Below are positions 1 through 13,800 of a stretch of 64,000 nucleotides of DNA, piece after piece. Made by a program: the position numbers and the translations under genes. The stretch's first letter is position 1; the number at the start of each line of letters is the position of its first letter. Source of the stretch: Strigops habroptila (Eukaryota > Chordata > Aves > Psittaciformes > Psittacidae). The stretch is from contig NC_044279.2 of NCBI RefSeq assembly GCF_004027225.2, forward strand, positions 49,128,744 to 49,192,743, given 5' to 3'. A model generated the notes under the pieces. It searched no databases and was not told where the DNA came from. It saw only the letters and a list, made by a program, of their open reading frames with translations.

Positions 1-1249
1 TAAAGAACAAAACAGTAATTTGTGACTGAGGATTCTACTGAAAGCATCATAAATTACCCTACTATAATGCTCAAACCTTGACAAATACTTTTAGTGCTAT
101 TTTCTCTTCTATCATTGATTTTAAAAATTTCCACTTTCAAACTAAGCTAGTTTGTTTAAACATTGGCTACGATTTTTATTAGAAATTAAAATATCCAAAC
201 TGCATGTTTACAATGAGAAATTGCCAAAAAAAGAGAAAGAATTTCACAGATCTATTTTTAACACTGAGAAATGCCAAGCAAATTACGTACGAAATCCTAT
301 CCTTTTCATGATATGTAAGAAATTATCATTTTTCTGAAGCTCCTAAACTTGAGTCAAGATAAGTTATAGTGAAGAAAAGCTGAAGAAATGAACATGGATC
401 ACAGCAAACATATACACAATCAAGTCCTTTGAAAAATAAAGATCACATTTGTTTAGCTTTCCTGGCTAAACTCTGTAATTTGTACATCAATAGCAAACCT
501 GAAACACCAAATCAATTTCTTTACCACCCATCAAAATATTCACCCCAAGTACTGATCCTCAAGAATCAACACCTGTCTATCATACAGACTGGAGATTCAA
601 CACAAATGTACTAAGGTTACAACTTAACCTTAACAATCTTAGGAGTTGTCTGAATCTAAACAAATCAACTTTATAATCTTCAGTTTAAAAATGCATTACT
701 TTTTCTTCTCTCTCTACTTTTGGGCAGTATTCTTTGTCTTTTCCATATGAACTTATATCTCAATCTTGCCATTGGACTTGACAAAATGAAAGTCAATTAA
801 TACTAATGGTCATCATACTTGTGGACACCTGTCGCCTGAGGAACAGGCAAAATAACCACGCTGTTAAAGAAATAAAGAAGAAAAAAAGACAAAAGAGACT
901 TCCTGAAGACCAATTACTTGACTTTCCAGATTTGGAGGGGGGGTGTCTAAAGGCAAGAAGTTGCAAGCAATTTTCTAGTTCAGTAGAATAAAGTATCAGT
1001 AATGTCACACAACCTGTTTTATAACATAACTCTTACTGATGATTCAAACAGAGATCGTGACCACTTAAGAACACACACTTTTCTAAACACATGAGGAAGT
1101 TATAAGCTGTCTACCCCCACAAGAAAAAAACAACCTACTAGCATTAACAACAGTGGACGGAAAAGAATATTACAAGGATGTCAAATATTATTTCCCATGA
1201 AATATTTTGTTATTGCATATTTCAGCACTGACCGTGGAATACTTTTACT

Positions 1250-1282
1250 TTATGTTCCAAGTTTTGAAAACTTGGAACATAA
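1250..1282. repeat. 33-bp near-perfect palindrome (16-bp arms, 1-bp centre)
   Basis: The left arm (1250-1265) and right arm (1267-1282) are exact reverse complements around one central G at 1266. The core of the arm is TTCCAAGTTTT. Transcribed from either strand it would form a tight hairpin, and as DNA it could extrude a cruciform. No flanking duplication or transposon end is evident, so the origin is unknown. Confidence 0.9.
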
Positions 1283-2899
1283 CAACAGCCGATGACAGCC
1301 CAACAGAACACATGGTTTCCAAACAACCTCTTCATTCACGCGGCCTCAGCAAACATCTCAACTTCAGCATGACATGGACTGTTTTTATTCTGCATATTTA
1401 GACTGTATTTTCAATTTGTACAGCAAATTCTTGGGGCAAAGGAGGAAAAAAACATTCACTGATCACTTGTAATCACAGACCAAGAAACACATTAATTGCT
1501 GAAAAAAACATTTACACCAGTTGCAGAACATTCAAGTTAAATAAATCGTGGAAAAGTGAAAAGGGAAGGTTTTTAACCTGCAGGGAATAAGACACTTCAA
1601 GTCATGGCAGGAGGTGACTGGAAGACTTCATAGAAAGTTTCATAACATTTTTTGCAACTAATTGCAACAAACTGTTGCTGTCAGTAGCAGTATGCAAACC
1701 AATTACTTTATAGCCAGCTCAGGTATCACTGCTGCTGTGACTGTACTGCAGACAGAAGCCGAGATGATGGAAAAGATATGCAAACCACCACATTAGAGCT
1801 GTGACAAACTATTTCCTCTTACGTTTTTGTTTGAAGTGTTGCTGCCTACACTGTCCTTGCAATACGCCGAAGTACAAATAGAACTCTAAGCTTTCACAGT
1901 TTAGGTTTTTACTAAGTCTTAGGAGTGCCTTGGCCGCCTGCTGGGAGGCAACCAGGGTATCAAGTGCAACTGCTTCTGAATTGCAGGTAGCTTTCCACTT
2001 AGAAATGCCTTAATCATGTGTGTAACATCAATACATGCTAGCTAGTCCAAGTACAGGCAGATGACCTATGTGGAAATATTCTCTGTCTAGCAACATTGGT
2101 GTTGCCTGACCCCCTACAGATAGCAAGAAAAGAATCTTTTTTTATCTAAAATCTAAAGAAAGAATTGCTGTCTTACAGAATTAGAGGTTAACCTGGCCTA
2201 TTTCTTCTAAAATTTCTTTTGATTTTAGCCTCTATCACTACTTAATTTCCTCTTCTCTCCCATCTCCCCCCCTCCCTGGTGTAGGAGGAAACCCTACCCC
2301 CCACTGACAAAAGAGATGGTAGGAGGTAGCAATTACTAATGAACTAGCAAGACAAGCTCTTCATTATAAAGCAAGAATTTAAGAGACTGAATAAGGAGAG
2401 AAGTACCCACACTTTCCCTTGGTGACAATAAGGATGAAAATACATTCTGGACTCCCCAAGAGTTTGAACTACATTCCCAGAATGATACTTCTGCTGTCAC
2501 ATATCTCACATGCTGAAAATCTGGATAAGAAAGCATAAATGCTTGTACATGTATTCAGAGCATGTTTTCCAGACTCATACCAATTAGTTCCTTCCCTTCT
2601 GTTTCCTATCACTTGAATAAAAACATTGGGAAAGATCCAAATAATGACATTTTGATAGCAAAAAAGCAAAGGCATTCAAACATTTCTGAAGCAACCTCAA
2701 AACAAACCAAACATGGAGGTACCTCATTTCCAAACACCTGGCTCCCCATGACACACTTCATGAAGTCTAACCAGCTCCTTAACAAAGATCATATGCTTCC
2801 CACATGAAACATGAATTCTGTAGGTACAGATCAACTACATTCCCAAGAATCGGTCTACACCTGGAATAAATGTAAAGAACTTCACAACGCTTTATAGGG

Positions 2900-2935
2900 A
2901 AAAAACAAACACAAACAAACAACAAACCACAAACC
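2900..2935. repeat. Imperfect (CAAA)n / AC-rich simple repeat
   Basis: This is a run of CAAA/CAAAC units interrupted by single-base changes. It is simple-sequence DNA with no other content. Confidence 0.7.
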
Positions 2936-5590
2936 AATGAAACACCTGGACATGCAAACATAGCTATATGCATCTTACACACATACACACATACAAGATC
3001 TTAAGAGTCATGGAGAGAACAGGACTCATGCAGATACATTTAGCCTGCACCTGACAAAGTGATGCCTGAAGAGCATCTGCTCCCTTCGACAGAGAACAAA
3101 CTACCATATTCACAGATTTAACTTCTGAGCTGAAGCAACTAAATATACAACTACCTGACAACCTGCTAGAAAAAGCTTTAAATTTTGAATTTGGAAGATT
3201 TTAAAGTAGCATGAAATTTACTACTTTTCCCATATTAGACATCAGAGGGGAAAAAATTTCAAAGTTCACATGCTGAATGTCAGAAACACTCAGAGTAGGG
3301 GTGCCCGAGGGATGAGGCTGACGTCTATATGAGAGCTGTCTTTTTTCCCACATCCACCTTCCACACTTAGTGATCAGCCTAACAAGACTCCATAATAAAA
3401 ACTATCATCCTGTTAAAGCATCTCCTATTTCCAGGTTTATTAAATTAGCACTGATTTGGTTTTCAAATATATATTTATTATTTAATTTGTATGTTAAAAA
3501 TTCAAATCTGACTTACAAAACAAAGAAAGGTTGGGACCAACGCTTTTAAGCCTATCCTCGCTACACATATGCTCTGTGTGTTGCACAAATCTATTACAAC
3601 AGGGTTACACAAGTGAGGTATCCTGCTTCTTTTCAGACTAGGTTAGCTCTTGCTTACCATTCAAACATGATACCATAAGAGAAAATAAGAAATCCAAGCA
3701 GAAAAGACTTTTAGTTGATCAGAAATTCCAATATAAAGAAAATTAACCTTTTAAAGGCTCATGTGTATCCTAGCAAGATGATGTAAAATATCAAAATATA
3801 GTAGGTTAAACTAAACTCTTTTATTTGGTAGAAGCAACACAACTTCTGAGAGAAAAGCCAAACTGGAATCTAAACTAATCTACACACGTGGCATCCCAAT
3901 GCAGTTGGTATAAGCAGAGGCCAAGCACACTTTTTAAGCCAAACCTGTTGATTTCCGAATACTTGAAATATTCTCCACATCTTGTATCATCTCCTTAAAA
4001 TACACGTTAGAGTTTCTTCACAATACAGAGCAAAGGGAACATCAAGACATAAGGGGAGGCAAAGAATTGAAACACAAATACTGCCTTTTATACTAGCAAG
4101 AAGCCTTGCTGAACTTTCCATTTTCAGGCATAGCAAAAACAGAAGTGGTTGTAGTAAGTACCATGCTGAACCCTATGTACGCAAACCACTCAGACTTCAC
4201 AATAAAATAAAAGCAAGAGTAAGGATCGAAGTCTTTCTACTACTGTCAAAACAGTATCATTCTATGTACCGTTCAACAAACTTCTGGAACATCACTTCTA
4301 CTGCAGCTCATGTTTTGCAAACCACCAGCAAAAATTCTTACTGAATGTATTTCCTTAAGACAACGTAGTAAGCTCAAAAAGCAGCTTGTTTTGTTATGAC
4401 TTACAGGATTGACGTAATTTGTTTCACAATTTATTATGATACTTGAGAAATTGTTCAAAGTGTTTTAATTATATATTACCCTAAATGACATTTAATAAAA
4501 CATGATGAGGATATGAGGGGTAAGTGTAGAATAAATGTTTCTTCTTAATTAAGCTTGTAATGACCAGGTTTCATGTGATCATTTAATTTATGACCAGTGT
4601 CCAAGTATCCTCTGAGACAATTACCTAATTTAGTCACCAAGACAACTGAAAGCCTTAACCATCTCCCTTCATTATGTAAACGCTACACGTACTTTGCAGA
4701 GCATCATGGAGGCCAAATTAAAAATGTGCAACTTTTCGGAACGTTCCTGTTTGATGAACAGCAGTTCAGCACATTAATGCTTAGGTCAATGAGCATCTAC
4801 AGCAGATAGCTTCACAGCAAATAACTGACGTAAGAGAAGAGATGACTAATCATGAACTCCTCTAAATGGCATTAAATTAAGCTACCACCCAGGGAGAAAA
4901 GCACTCCTTATTTACCACCCTGTTTGCAGCCCTACTGTGAGAATCCTCCTTTGGTGAAGTCTGCAGAACAGGAAAGCTGCCCTGGACTACCAGCTAATAG
5001 AAAAAGCCATCTTTCTACCCCATCCTCATGACCACCATACTGCATAGAAAACACAGGGTGGGGACAAGGCTAAAGCAACTGGAGTTACTGTTATGCATGC
5101 CCATTTCCAGTTTACTTTTTCAGGAGTCTGCATTTATCTTCAACCTCGTGTACAGTGCAACAGGGGAGAAAGAGAGTTTACTCAAATTGGTTCAGCTTCA
5201 GAACTGCCTTGTACTGAACGCACACAAACCTCTCCAGACTTTATACATAAAACCCAGAGCTGGCTTACAATCACGGTTTTCTGCTGGATCTGTAGAATAG
5301 CAGGGAATAATGCCAGGCACAAACCCTCAGTTCAAGAACCCTTTCTAGAGTATCAAAGCTAAGTTTTTGTTTCTGTTTTGTTTCACATTACAACTTTATG
5401 AACTAAAATGTCAGAAGAACATACCTTTATATGGACAGGTAGAGTTAACTAAGGAAATATCTTACCACAAAAGGATCCTGTCCATATTGGCATATCATCT
5501 AGTCAGGAATGACTTTTGGAGGTGACAGTAAACACATATTCATTTCAAAGCTTTTTTACTCTTAAACCACAATATCCTGCAAATGAATGT

Positions 5591-5635
5591 TCATGTAGCT
5601 CACAATATTCTCTCATGTAGCTCAACAATATTCTC
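5591..5635. repeat. Two-copy tandem duplication, 22/23 bp
   Basis: A unit beginning TCATGTAGCTCA and ending CAATATTCTC occurs at 5591-5612 and again at 5613-5635, where the second copy has one extra base. This is a recent-looking slippage duplication in non-coding DNA. Confidence 0.85.
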
Positions 5636-7844
5636 TTCCCTACAGACAGAAACCTTTATTTGGTACCAACGCAAAGTTTTTATAGAGTGTGTGTGTGCCA
5701 GCTAAAACCACCAAATGACAAAGTTAGTGAGAATACAGACCGAAGTGGGAGGACAGGAATTGATCAAATGTTGCGCTTGTAAAGAATATTAACACAGCTT
5801 AATGCTCTCCTGGGCTTTGAGGTAGCAAGCTAGTTTTATGACTACAGAATGCACCTGCTAGAGCCATCAGAAGGGGAGTGCTGGTGGCCATGCCACTCTC
5901 CCTGGCACAGCCAGGCTACCAAGAGCCCAGCCCCTGCCATGTCCTGACCCCTGCCAGCCTTACACCGCTCAGGACAGGAGTGCCACTTCCAGCTGCCTGT
6001 ACTCCTAGAGAGGCACAACCTTTGCAAAAAACCTTCAAACTTTTGGGTTTAATTCAAATTATTTATGTTGATCTGATTGTATAAATAAAACACCTTGAAA
6101 ATACTGCTATTTTCATTAAACAATCCTAATTTAGAGTGCATCATTTTGATAAACAGTACATCACATGCTACAGATCCGGTTAATTTTTGTATTGTACACC
6201 ATTTCATACAAAGAAAGTTTAAAATAAACAATTAACTTTGAATAACCACAAAGAACTGTTAAAAAAGCAACTTTCTCTTTTAACCCTACTAAATGATTAA
6301 CACTGCTGTTTTGAGACAGGATGTCTAAATTTAAGAGACAGTTTCACTATCAAAAAGAACAGTATCTTTAATATAATGCTTATATTAAAATTCCACTTTA
6401 GCATGACTGGAGCAGTCTTTATTCACATAGTGGATTTCAGAAAGTGGCCCATGTACAGCCCATGCAGTTGAGAATATAAACACATAGATATTGCTGATGA
6501 CAGCATTTAGGTCTTAAGAGAATTCATTTACTCTCTCAAGTGCTGCTAGACAATTCTGTGTAATGAGCAGTGAAAATACTGAATGAAGTATTTATGACTT
6601 ACACAGTATAAATCATATTTTGATATGCCAGACATGCATTTTTAACATGCTCAATGTACATTAACTAATCATGAAGTGCTCAACAAAAGTAACTGCAGAA
6701 ATTGCTTATAGAATGTGCTCTCACATGTGTAAAGAAAATGTGGTTACATTTCTTTACATCTCATTTGCTATATATGAATGTCACTCAGCCATAAAATTGC
6801 ACTTTTAATCTCCTCAATAAATGTGAATGTTTCACTAAAGAAATACATGAAACTTTCAACTAAAAATGGTTTCAAGTACTTCATAAGCAGGATTTTCTGT
6901 AGCCCAAAAGACAAATTAAATCTAAAAAATAGGTGACACTTATTCAAGTTACTTCCAGATCTCTTAAACAAAATATACAAAAGCCTATGGTACAGAAAGC
7001 CTACTAATACTCACTATAATCCTAAATACCTTCTGTTTTCTACAAGGTCATAATGTCCTATCCATCAGCTGCCTTTCTATTTTCTATGAGTTTAACTAAT
7101 ATTTAATGTAGATTATGTTTTCTCTTTTTATATGTTTGAATTTAGAGTTAGATTACACACTGCTTTAAAAAAAAAAATCAATATTTAAGAAAACTTCAAC
7201 TTAATAAATGGCTGTCTCTAAGAAGTGTCTCAAAATGACAGAATTAAATCACTGTAAATGAAGATGTTCTATTGTTTTCAAACATAGCTTTCCCATTCTA
7301 GGAAATTACATAAGGTGGAAGAAAGACACATAATAAATTTTAAACTTAGTTTAAAATACATAATTTTCAGATGAAGACTCCAGCCTTCATCAATACTATT
7401 AAAGGCATACACACCAGCAGAGTTCCAAACAGCACCTATGAAAAAAATTAAAGCCCATATTATACACTATGTTACGCTGTAGGAAAATGAATGCCCCTAA
7501 ATATTGTATTATTGCATACTGAAATGTCAGTATCCTTTTAAAATGAATCATTTAAAATACATCAAACGAAAAATTAAGCCAGCAAAGTTACATGTCAGAA
7601 GTTTCAATCTTTCATGGCAATACAAATTCTGATAGCTAATATCATGGAACTATTTGAGTAAATAAATTTCTGCACCACATGTGTAGGAAAGACAGAAAAG
7701 CGCAAGAAAAACCTGAGCTGAGTATAAGATATGATGAACTTTGCCGCTCAGTGATCTTAGATGCTTGAAGTAACACCAAAAAACATTAGCTTTGCCATCT
7801 GACAAGCAAGTCAAATGAAAATTATTCTAACAGCTCTTAAAATT

Positions 7845-7869
7845 AAAAAAAAAAAAAAAAAAAAAAAAA
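7845..7869. repeat. Poly(A) run of 25
   Basis: Twenty-five consecutive A residues. No retroposon body could be recognised on its 5' side, so I call it a homopolymer rather than a retrocopy tail. Confidence 0.9.
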
Positions 7870-8518
7870 TCTAAGATTCAAATAGTAATAATTTCTGGTA
7901 GCATCCAAATTACTAAAAACGACAAGGACAAAACACAGGTAAACCGCAAAGATTTATCTGTATAAAAATGTACAACAACATAGCATGCCTCTTGTGATGT
8001 TCTCTAGTGACATTTTTTAGGAAACCCAGTACTTCCCAGAATATTGATGGACAAAAAAAATGACAAAGAAGATAACAAAGCTGTATAGCAAATCAAGGAG
8101 AATCTTGCCTTTAGGAAGTTTAAACCTTATTAATGGAATTCCCACTATTTAAAACTTTCATAGACTTAAAGCTTCAAGGTATATAAAAAAAAAAAAAGAG
8201 AGAGAGAAGTAGTACAAGGCCTTTCGTAGCATGATTCTGATTACGGGTACAGAGGCACAGAAGCAAACAGTGTTCTGACAAAGGGAAGGGTTGGTCAATT
8301 ATGTCAGAACCACAGATAAGATTAGACTAGTATCACTACAAGATAATGCATTAGGACACATAAAACATTTTTTACCCTTAATTCAATCTCCTCTGCCAAA
8401 ACACTTTTGATGCTGCAGAGTGTGGGTTTGAGAGCAATGAACAGCACCATCCAACAATCACCTCTAGCTTATCTACAACATTATATCATTCAATCTACAG
8501 TGTTTCATGACTGGAATG

Positions 8519-8542
8519 TAAATAAATAAATAAATAAATAAA
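8519..8542. repeat. (TAAA)6 microsatellite
   Basis: Six perfect TAAA units. Such a repeat is likely to vary in length between individuals. Confidence 0.9.
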
Positions 8543-9720
8543 CTGGGATACAGCCCTATGGCCTACAAAAGTTCAAAAGGTTTAATTATCCTTAGAATAC
8601 ATAATCAGTGCGTATCATATGAATAATACTGTACACAGCGTCTCTCAAAGAAAGCCTGCAGTACAGGGATCTAAGAGCAGATTTACATATGCCGTGTTGC
8701 ACGATGTAAGCACTGATGTCTGACTTTTCAGATCAAAATACTGTTGACAGCACAAACAGCAAAGCCCTAAGACAACCCCTAGGCCTTCCTCTGGCTTAAA
8801 AACAGAGCAAAAAACCCCACCAGATTCCAAGTATTTCACAAGAACGCACTCCAGTAATATCTGATTCTGGACATGGTGTGCCAGAAAGCCATGCCCTGCC
8901 TGTAAAGCCCTCCTTTTGTCCTAGCTATGCACTCCTTCCCTCACTTCTGACACCTCAGTTCGTCTCCTTTGCTATCCAACAAAAACCACTGCTAACCCTA
9001 AGGTTTGGTTCAAAAATACAGCAGAGCTACTTACCCAAGGAGGCGAAAGGGACATTACTAAAAATAAAAATTCACCCTGTGCTGTAAGAGAGTGCAGCTT
9101 CTCTGTATTTCAGACAGCTTAATCAAAAAGCTTCCTAGACTTTATGATAAAGAGCCATGATAAATTAATCTAACTGGAATAATATTACTACCTAGCAGAA
9201 AAAGCAAGGTTTATGCACACTGTTGAAGGAGCTTTGGCAGGAGTTAAACAAGATGAAAGGACCATTATAAATGTATCCCACTTTTGCACAAAACAGAACA
9301 TGTTATTTTTCTGAAGCCTCATCACTATAGAGAAGTAAGTATTCTTAAATTGGAATGCAACACAAATAATGTGGCAACTACCACAAATAACTTTGAAAGG
9401 ATATTAACCCAGATAATTTTATTTATCCCTTTTAAACTTCTGAATACAGGGGGAAAAAAATCCATTATGTCACTAGGATCCACTAACAGTTAAAAATATT
9501 ACCTTTGGGGTGTGGCTTTTCTCATAAAAGTGACTATGCAGAAAAGGAATTTTCTCTGTCAACAATTTTGCTTCCTGTGCTTTAACAGAGGTTTGAGGTT
9601 TTTTCCCTCCTTAGCTGACAAAGACCTTTGTTTGTTGTTTTTTGTTTGTTTTTTACTAATCTAGTACTGGACGCTCTGTATATCCAATGTAGTTAAGAGA
9701 GAATATTCCCTGTAGAAGAC

Positions 9721-9773
9721 AGTCAACAGGACTGCTTTCCAAGTCTAGTCAACAGGACTAACTTTCCAAGTCT
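9721..9773. repeat. Two-copy tandem duplication, 26/27 bp
   Basis: The unit begins AGTCAACAGGACT and ends TTTCCAAGTCT. It is present at 9721-9746 and 9747-9773. The copies differ only around the middle (GC versus AAC). Confidence 0.85.
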
Positions 9774-10880
9774 GTTTCAGGCTTGTCTGGAAGCAGAGAG
9801 GTTACGTATGATGTGTTAGTTCTGTCTGAAGTACCACTGGAAAAGGCTCAGTGCAATTAACTAGACTGAGTCGTAATGCATTAATGTAGGGTATAGTCCA
9901 GAATAGATTCATTTACATTGGTATAAAAAGATTGAGAGCCAGATACCACCTAGCCATAAAACAGCTATCCTACTGTGTTAGTATAAAGCTGGCTCACCAG
10001 TATTTTATAGGCATACCACCTTTGCTTCTCCTCCAGCTGTTTCTTAGAAACGTTTACCAGAATCTATGCAACTAGGTTTTCAGACACTGTCGGGGTAGTA
10101 TTTCTGTTAACAGGCCTCTGTTAAGGCTGATGTTCAAAATATCCTCAGCACCCACACCCTGAAGATTAGTATCTTAAAGAAGCCTCAAGTTAAGCAATCA
10201 AAGTTTGACATAATCGGTTCCTACAGACTTCTTCAGCTAGTGATGCACTACCTAACATGAGAAGTGGGCAACGTCGCTACATAAAACACAAAATGCAATT
10301 ATATCTAAAGTAATGTCTTCAACAGGTTATCTAAACTAGCATAAAACTTGGCAAATAATGTTAACCAACCCAAGGAAATAATTCTCAATAGACAAAACCA
10401 GAGATTTCATATCCTATCTGCCAAGCAAAACCAAAAAAACACTTCTGAATTAAGATACAATTTCAGTTACCAAGAGCAAAAAAATCCAATCATGTAAAGA
10501 TGTAAATTTACAACTAACTTAATGCGGTGCAATGTCATTAAAAAGTCAATAATTAACACCAGCTGCAAGTGTATATGCTCAAATCTTCGCTAGGCTTATT
10601 CTATCATGGAGTGAATATATTCTAAGAAGCAGGTTCTCATAATACAAAAAACCAGGAAATTTTTATTTGTCCTCACAACTCTAGTCTTAAATTGCCATGA
10701 AACACAAAATAAAAACAGATCATTCAGCAACTTATTTTGATATTAAAATTTACTATCATTACTACTCACATGACTGGAATTTTAATTCATGCTAGGCACC
10801 TGCAAGCAGAAGTGAAGAATAAAGAAAAATCTGCATGTTTTCTTGCTTACATAAGAAAGACCTAGTTGCATAAATTGCAA

Positions 10881-10893
10881 GGGGGGGGGGGGG
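10881..10893. repeat. Poly(G) run of 13
   Basis: Thirteen consecutive G residues in an otherwise A+T-rich stretch. The length may be affected by sequencing error, since homopolymer G runs are hard to read. Confidence 0.85.
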
Positions 10894-13800
10894 ATTCACA
10901 CTATTCATCTTTGTGCATCTGAAGCACTTAAGAGAAAATTCCATGCCAGTTTTGGGGTCAATTAACAGTTTACCACCACCAGTAAGAAAATGCCTGGCTC
11001 CATCCCCCAGCCACCCTTTCTTCCTTCTTCACCATCAACTATCCAATTCCTGCCCTGTTTCTTCCCTCCAGCAGTAATGGAAACCTATTCCGTTTACTGA
11101 TGCAGCAAAAATTATTCTGAAGCAAGCACCCAATTCAGCTCAAACTGTAATGCTGTAATACAAAAACAATGACTGTGATGGGCTCCCTCAAAGGTAGATA
11201 TGGGAAGAGAAACAGCTTTATATTAAGATCTTCAGATTACCCTCTGAGCCTGTTTCTCGCTACTGATTATAGAGATAAGCATTAAAAAAACAAAAGGCCA
11301 AACCCCAAATCAGTTAATATGGCACAATCCATATTTTAGATGTGAATAAATTATTTGCTAAAAAATAAAAATAAAAAAAATAATCCAGGTTTCATCAACC
11401 CCCTCCTAAAAACAGATGATTAAAAAGAATGTAGGTATCATCACTGGCTATCCATCCATCCCCAAAATAACCTTTAATAATGACAAACAACCTTTGACTT
11501 AAACCCTTTAAGCAATTTCTACCTCTTCCACTATCAGAAGTATTCACAAGTTCAAGGGAACCAAAACTCCTGCTATGTAAGACCACCAGGAAAAAAAAAA
11601 GAAAGGTCCATTTTAAAGGAAGCAGGTTCAAAACACTTTGCTAACACTCAACGATTTGCATTTTATACACAAACCAAAACCAAACACATTTTAAAATGCA
11701 GTAATAAGGCTTACTACCAAAGCGTATCAAATCTGTATCTTCAGAACTCATAATCTGCTTCATATTGCTCTTAAATACTAAAATTGCATAATTCAAGAAG
11801 AAAAGCATATACCTACTGAGCAAACTAATTACTATACACCATTATGTTGTTCTTCCTCTGCTGTCCACAAAAAAAAAAAAAGCATATGCTTAATAACAAA
11901 AGGCTGCGTCTGCCTAAATACATTTCAAAGCTATTTTTTCGTCTTATGGATCAAACATTTTACTTTTGAGAATTACATTGAGATATATCAGGAACAAGCC
12001 ACAATAAAACATTTAAGTTAACTGCATTCCCTGATATACAACCCAGAATTACAAGCAGCAGGTTTAAAAATACTGTGACTTGTGCAAATGGGAACACTGT
12101 AAGCTGTTTATCTTGTTTAATCCTAAAGGTAAACAGCATAAGCTTTAAAATATTTTGCTTCTTTGCCATAACCTACTGAATCCTGTTGGCAAAGGTAATG
12201 AAGTAGTATGGAGAATCTTAAACTTTAGGAACTGCCTCTGAAATTTTTTTATCTGAGTACTGTTCAGGACATTATTCTCAAGAACACTCAGTGTACATTT
12301 CAGTGATTTAAATCCAAACTGTAGCTTCAATGAAGCCAAAGATCTCATTTTGTCTCTCCAGAGGTGATCACTTCTTCGGAAGAAACAAGGACCTTGCACA
12401 ACTCCCTTAACAGGGCTCCTTCAAAATATGACCACTATACTTATTGAAAAAAAATGGGTTTTTTTGCTGTGGTTGCCTATTCCAAATTTTTTTTAACTCC
12501 TACCACAGACCAATTTCAGCTGTGTAGTTCAGTTTTTTGATATTATTTTAAAGAAAAAATACTATCTTCAGTTTCCTTACATTTCTTTCCTCAAACACTA
12601 TAAATTTCTAGACCAAAAATCCTATTTCTTAACTCCAACCTCAAAGACCTACCCATATTTAAGAATGTATTTTAGTATATTATTTAGATATATTAGTACT
12701 TATTTTCCCACTATCCCTTCTTATTCAGTACTAAAAAAAGTTTCTGAGCTGCTGTTTTATTCATCATTTTCTAAAGACTTTGGTACAGCATATATGTCTG
12801 ATATATTTAGCAATTGAGGACCTCCTTTCCTCTCTGTACAACAGGAAGTTTCCACTCCCATCTGCTCAGGATACTTAAAGAAAGAAATAAATAAAAGATT
12901 ACAAACTGTTGTTTTTCCATTGATTGCACAGAAAGTGACTACTATTTGCACGTAAAAATGGAAGTAAAGTTGAACCCAAATGCCCATTCTAACCTCCATC
13001 AGTTCCCTAACATAGTCAAATGGTCACAAGACAACTGCTGCTACAGGGCTTTAAGCAACAGTGCCAAAGTTATGCCAGTTCAAACCCTTCATGGAGCAGC
13101 AAAGTTATTCACACGCAGCACCAGCCCAACCTTAATCTTCCACGGTCATACAGGAAGACTTAAGTTTTATATTTAGTTTTCAGAGCAAACATAAATAAGG
13201 CAAATTATGAAATAGTTCCCCATTTTACAAGCAGACACTTAAACAATTTAGTAAGATATTTATGACGGAGCTTTCAGACTGAACAGGAGTTAAGAGGGAA
13301 ACAAGCTCCCTGAATATGTAAATACTCTACTGCTGTTTATGACAACCAGATCTGAGGAAGAGAGAAAGAACAGAGGAAGCAGCTCTGGTAATAAGCTAAG
13401 GTGAAACTAAAAGAAAATGGATTTTCATTTTCCCCAGTTTAACATATATATGATCACAACTTTTTGGGCCTACACATAATGTTTATGAATTCTACATTTA
13501 GAAATTAAACTTTGCTTCAAGATATACAGAAAACTGGTGGAAATATAATAAAATGTAATCTATTATTTCATAACTGATTCTCCTTCTGTATATCATTAAT
13601 TATTAATTATATTATATTTTTAAAATAAAAGCTATCCCTAAAACCCACATATCAAATGCAATCAACTCTTGATATCTGTTCTGTATTATACATGCAAAAT
13701 TATTCCAAAGCTTTACAAAATAAATTCTCAAACTAAAAGCTACTATTAACAGCTGCTTATATTTGATTTAATTACAAAATATCATTAATTATTTAAAAAG

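Noticed and set aside
3982..4344. 120-codon open frame
   Set aside because: Near chance length, no recognisable protein and no splice or promoter context.
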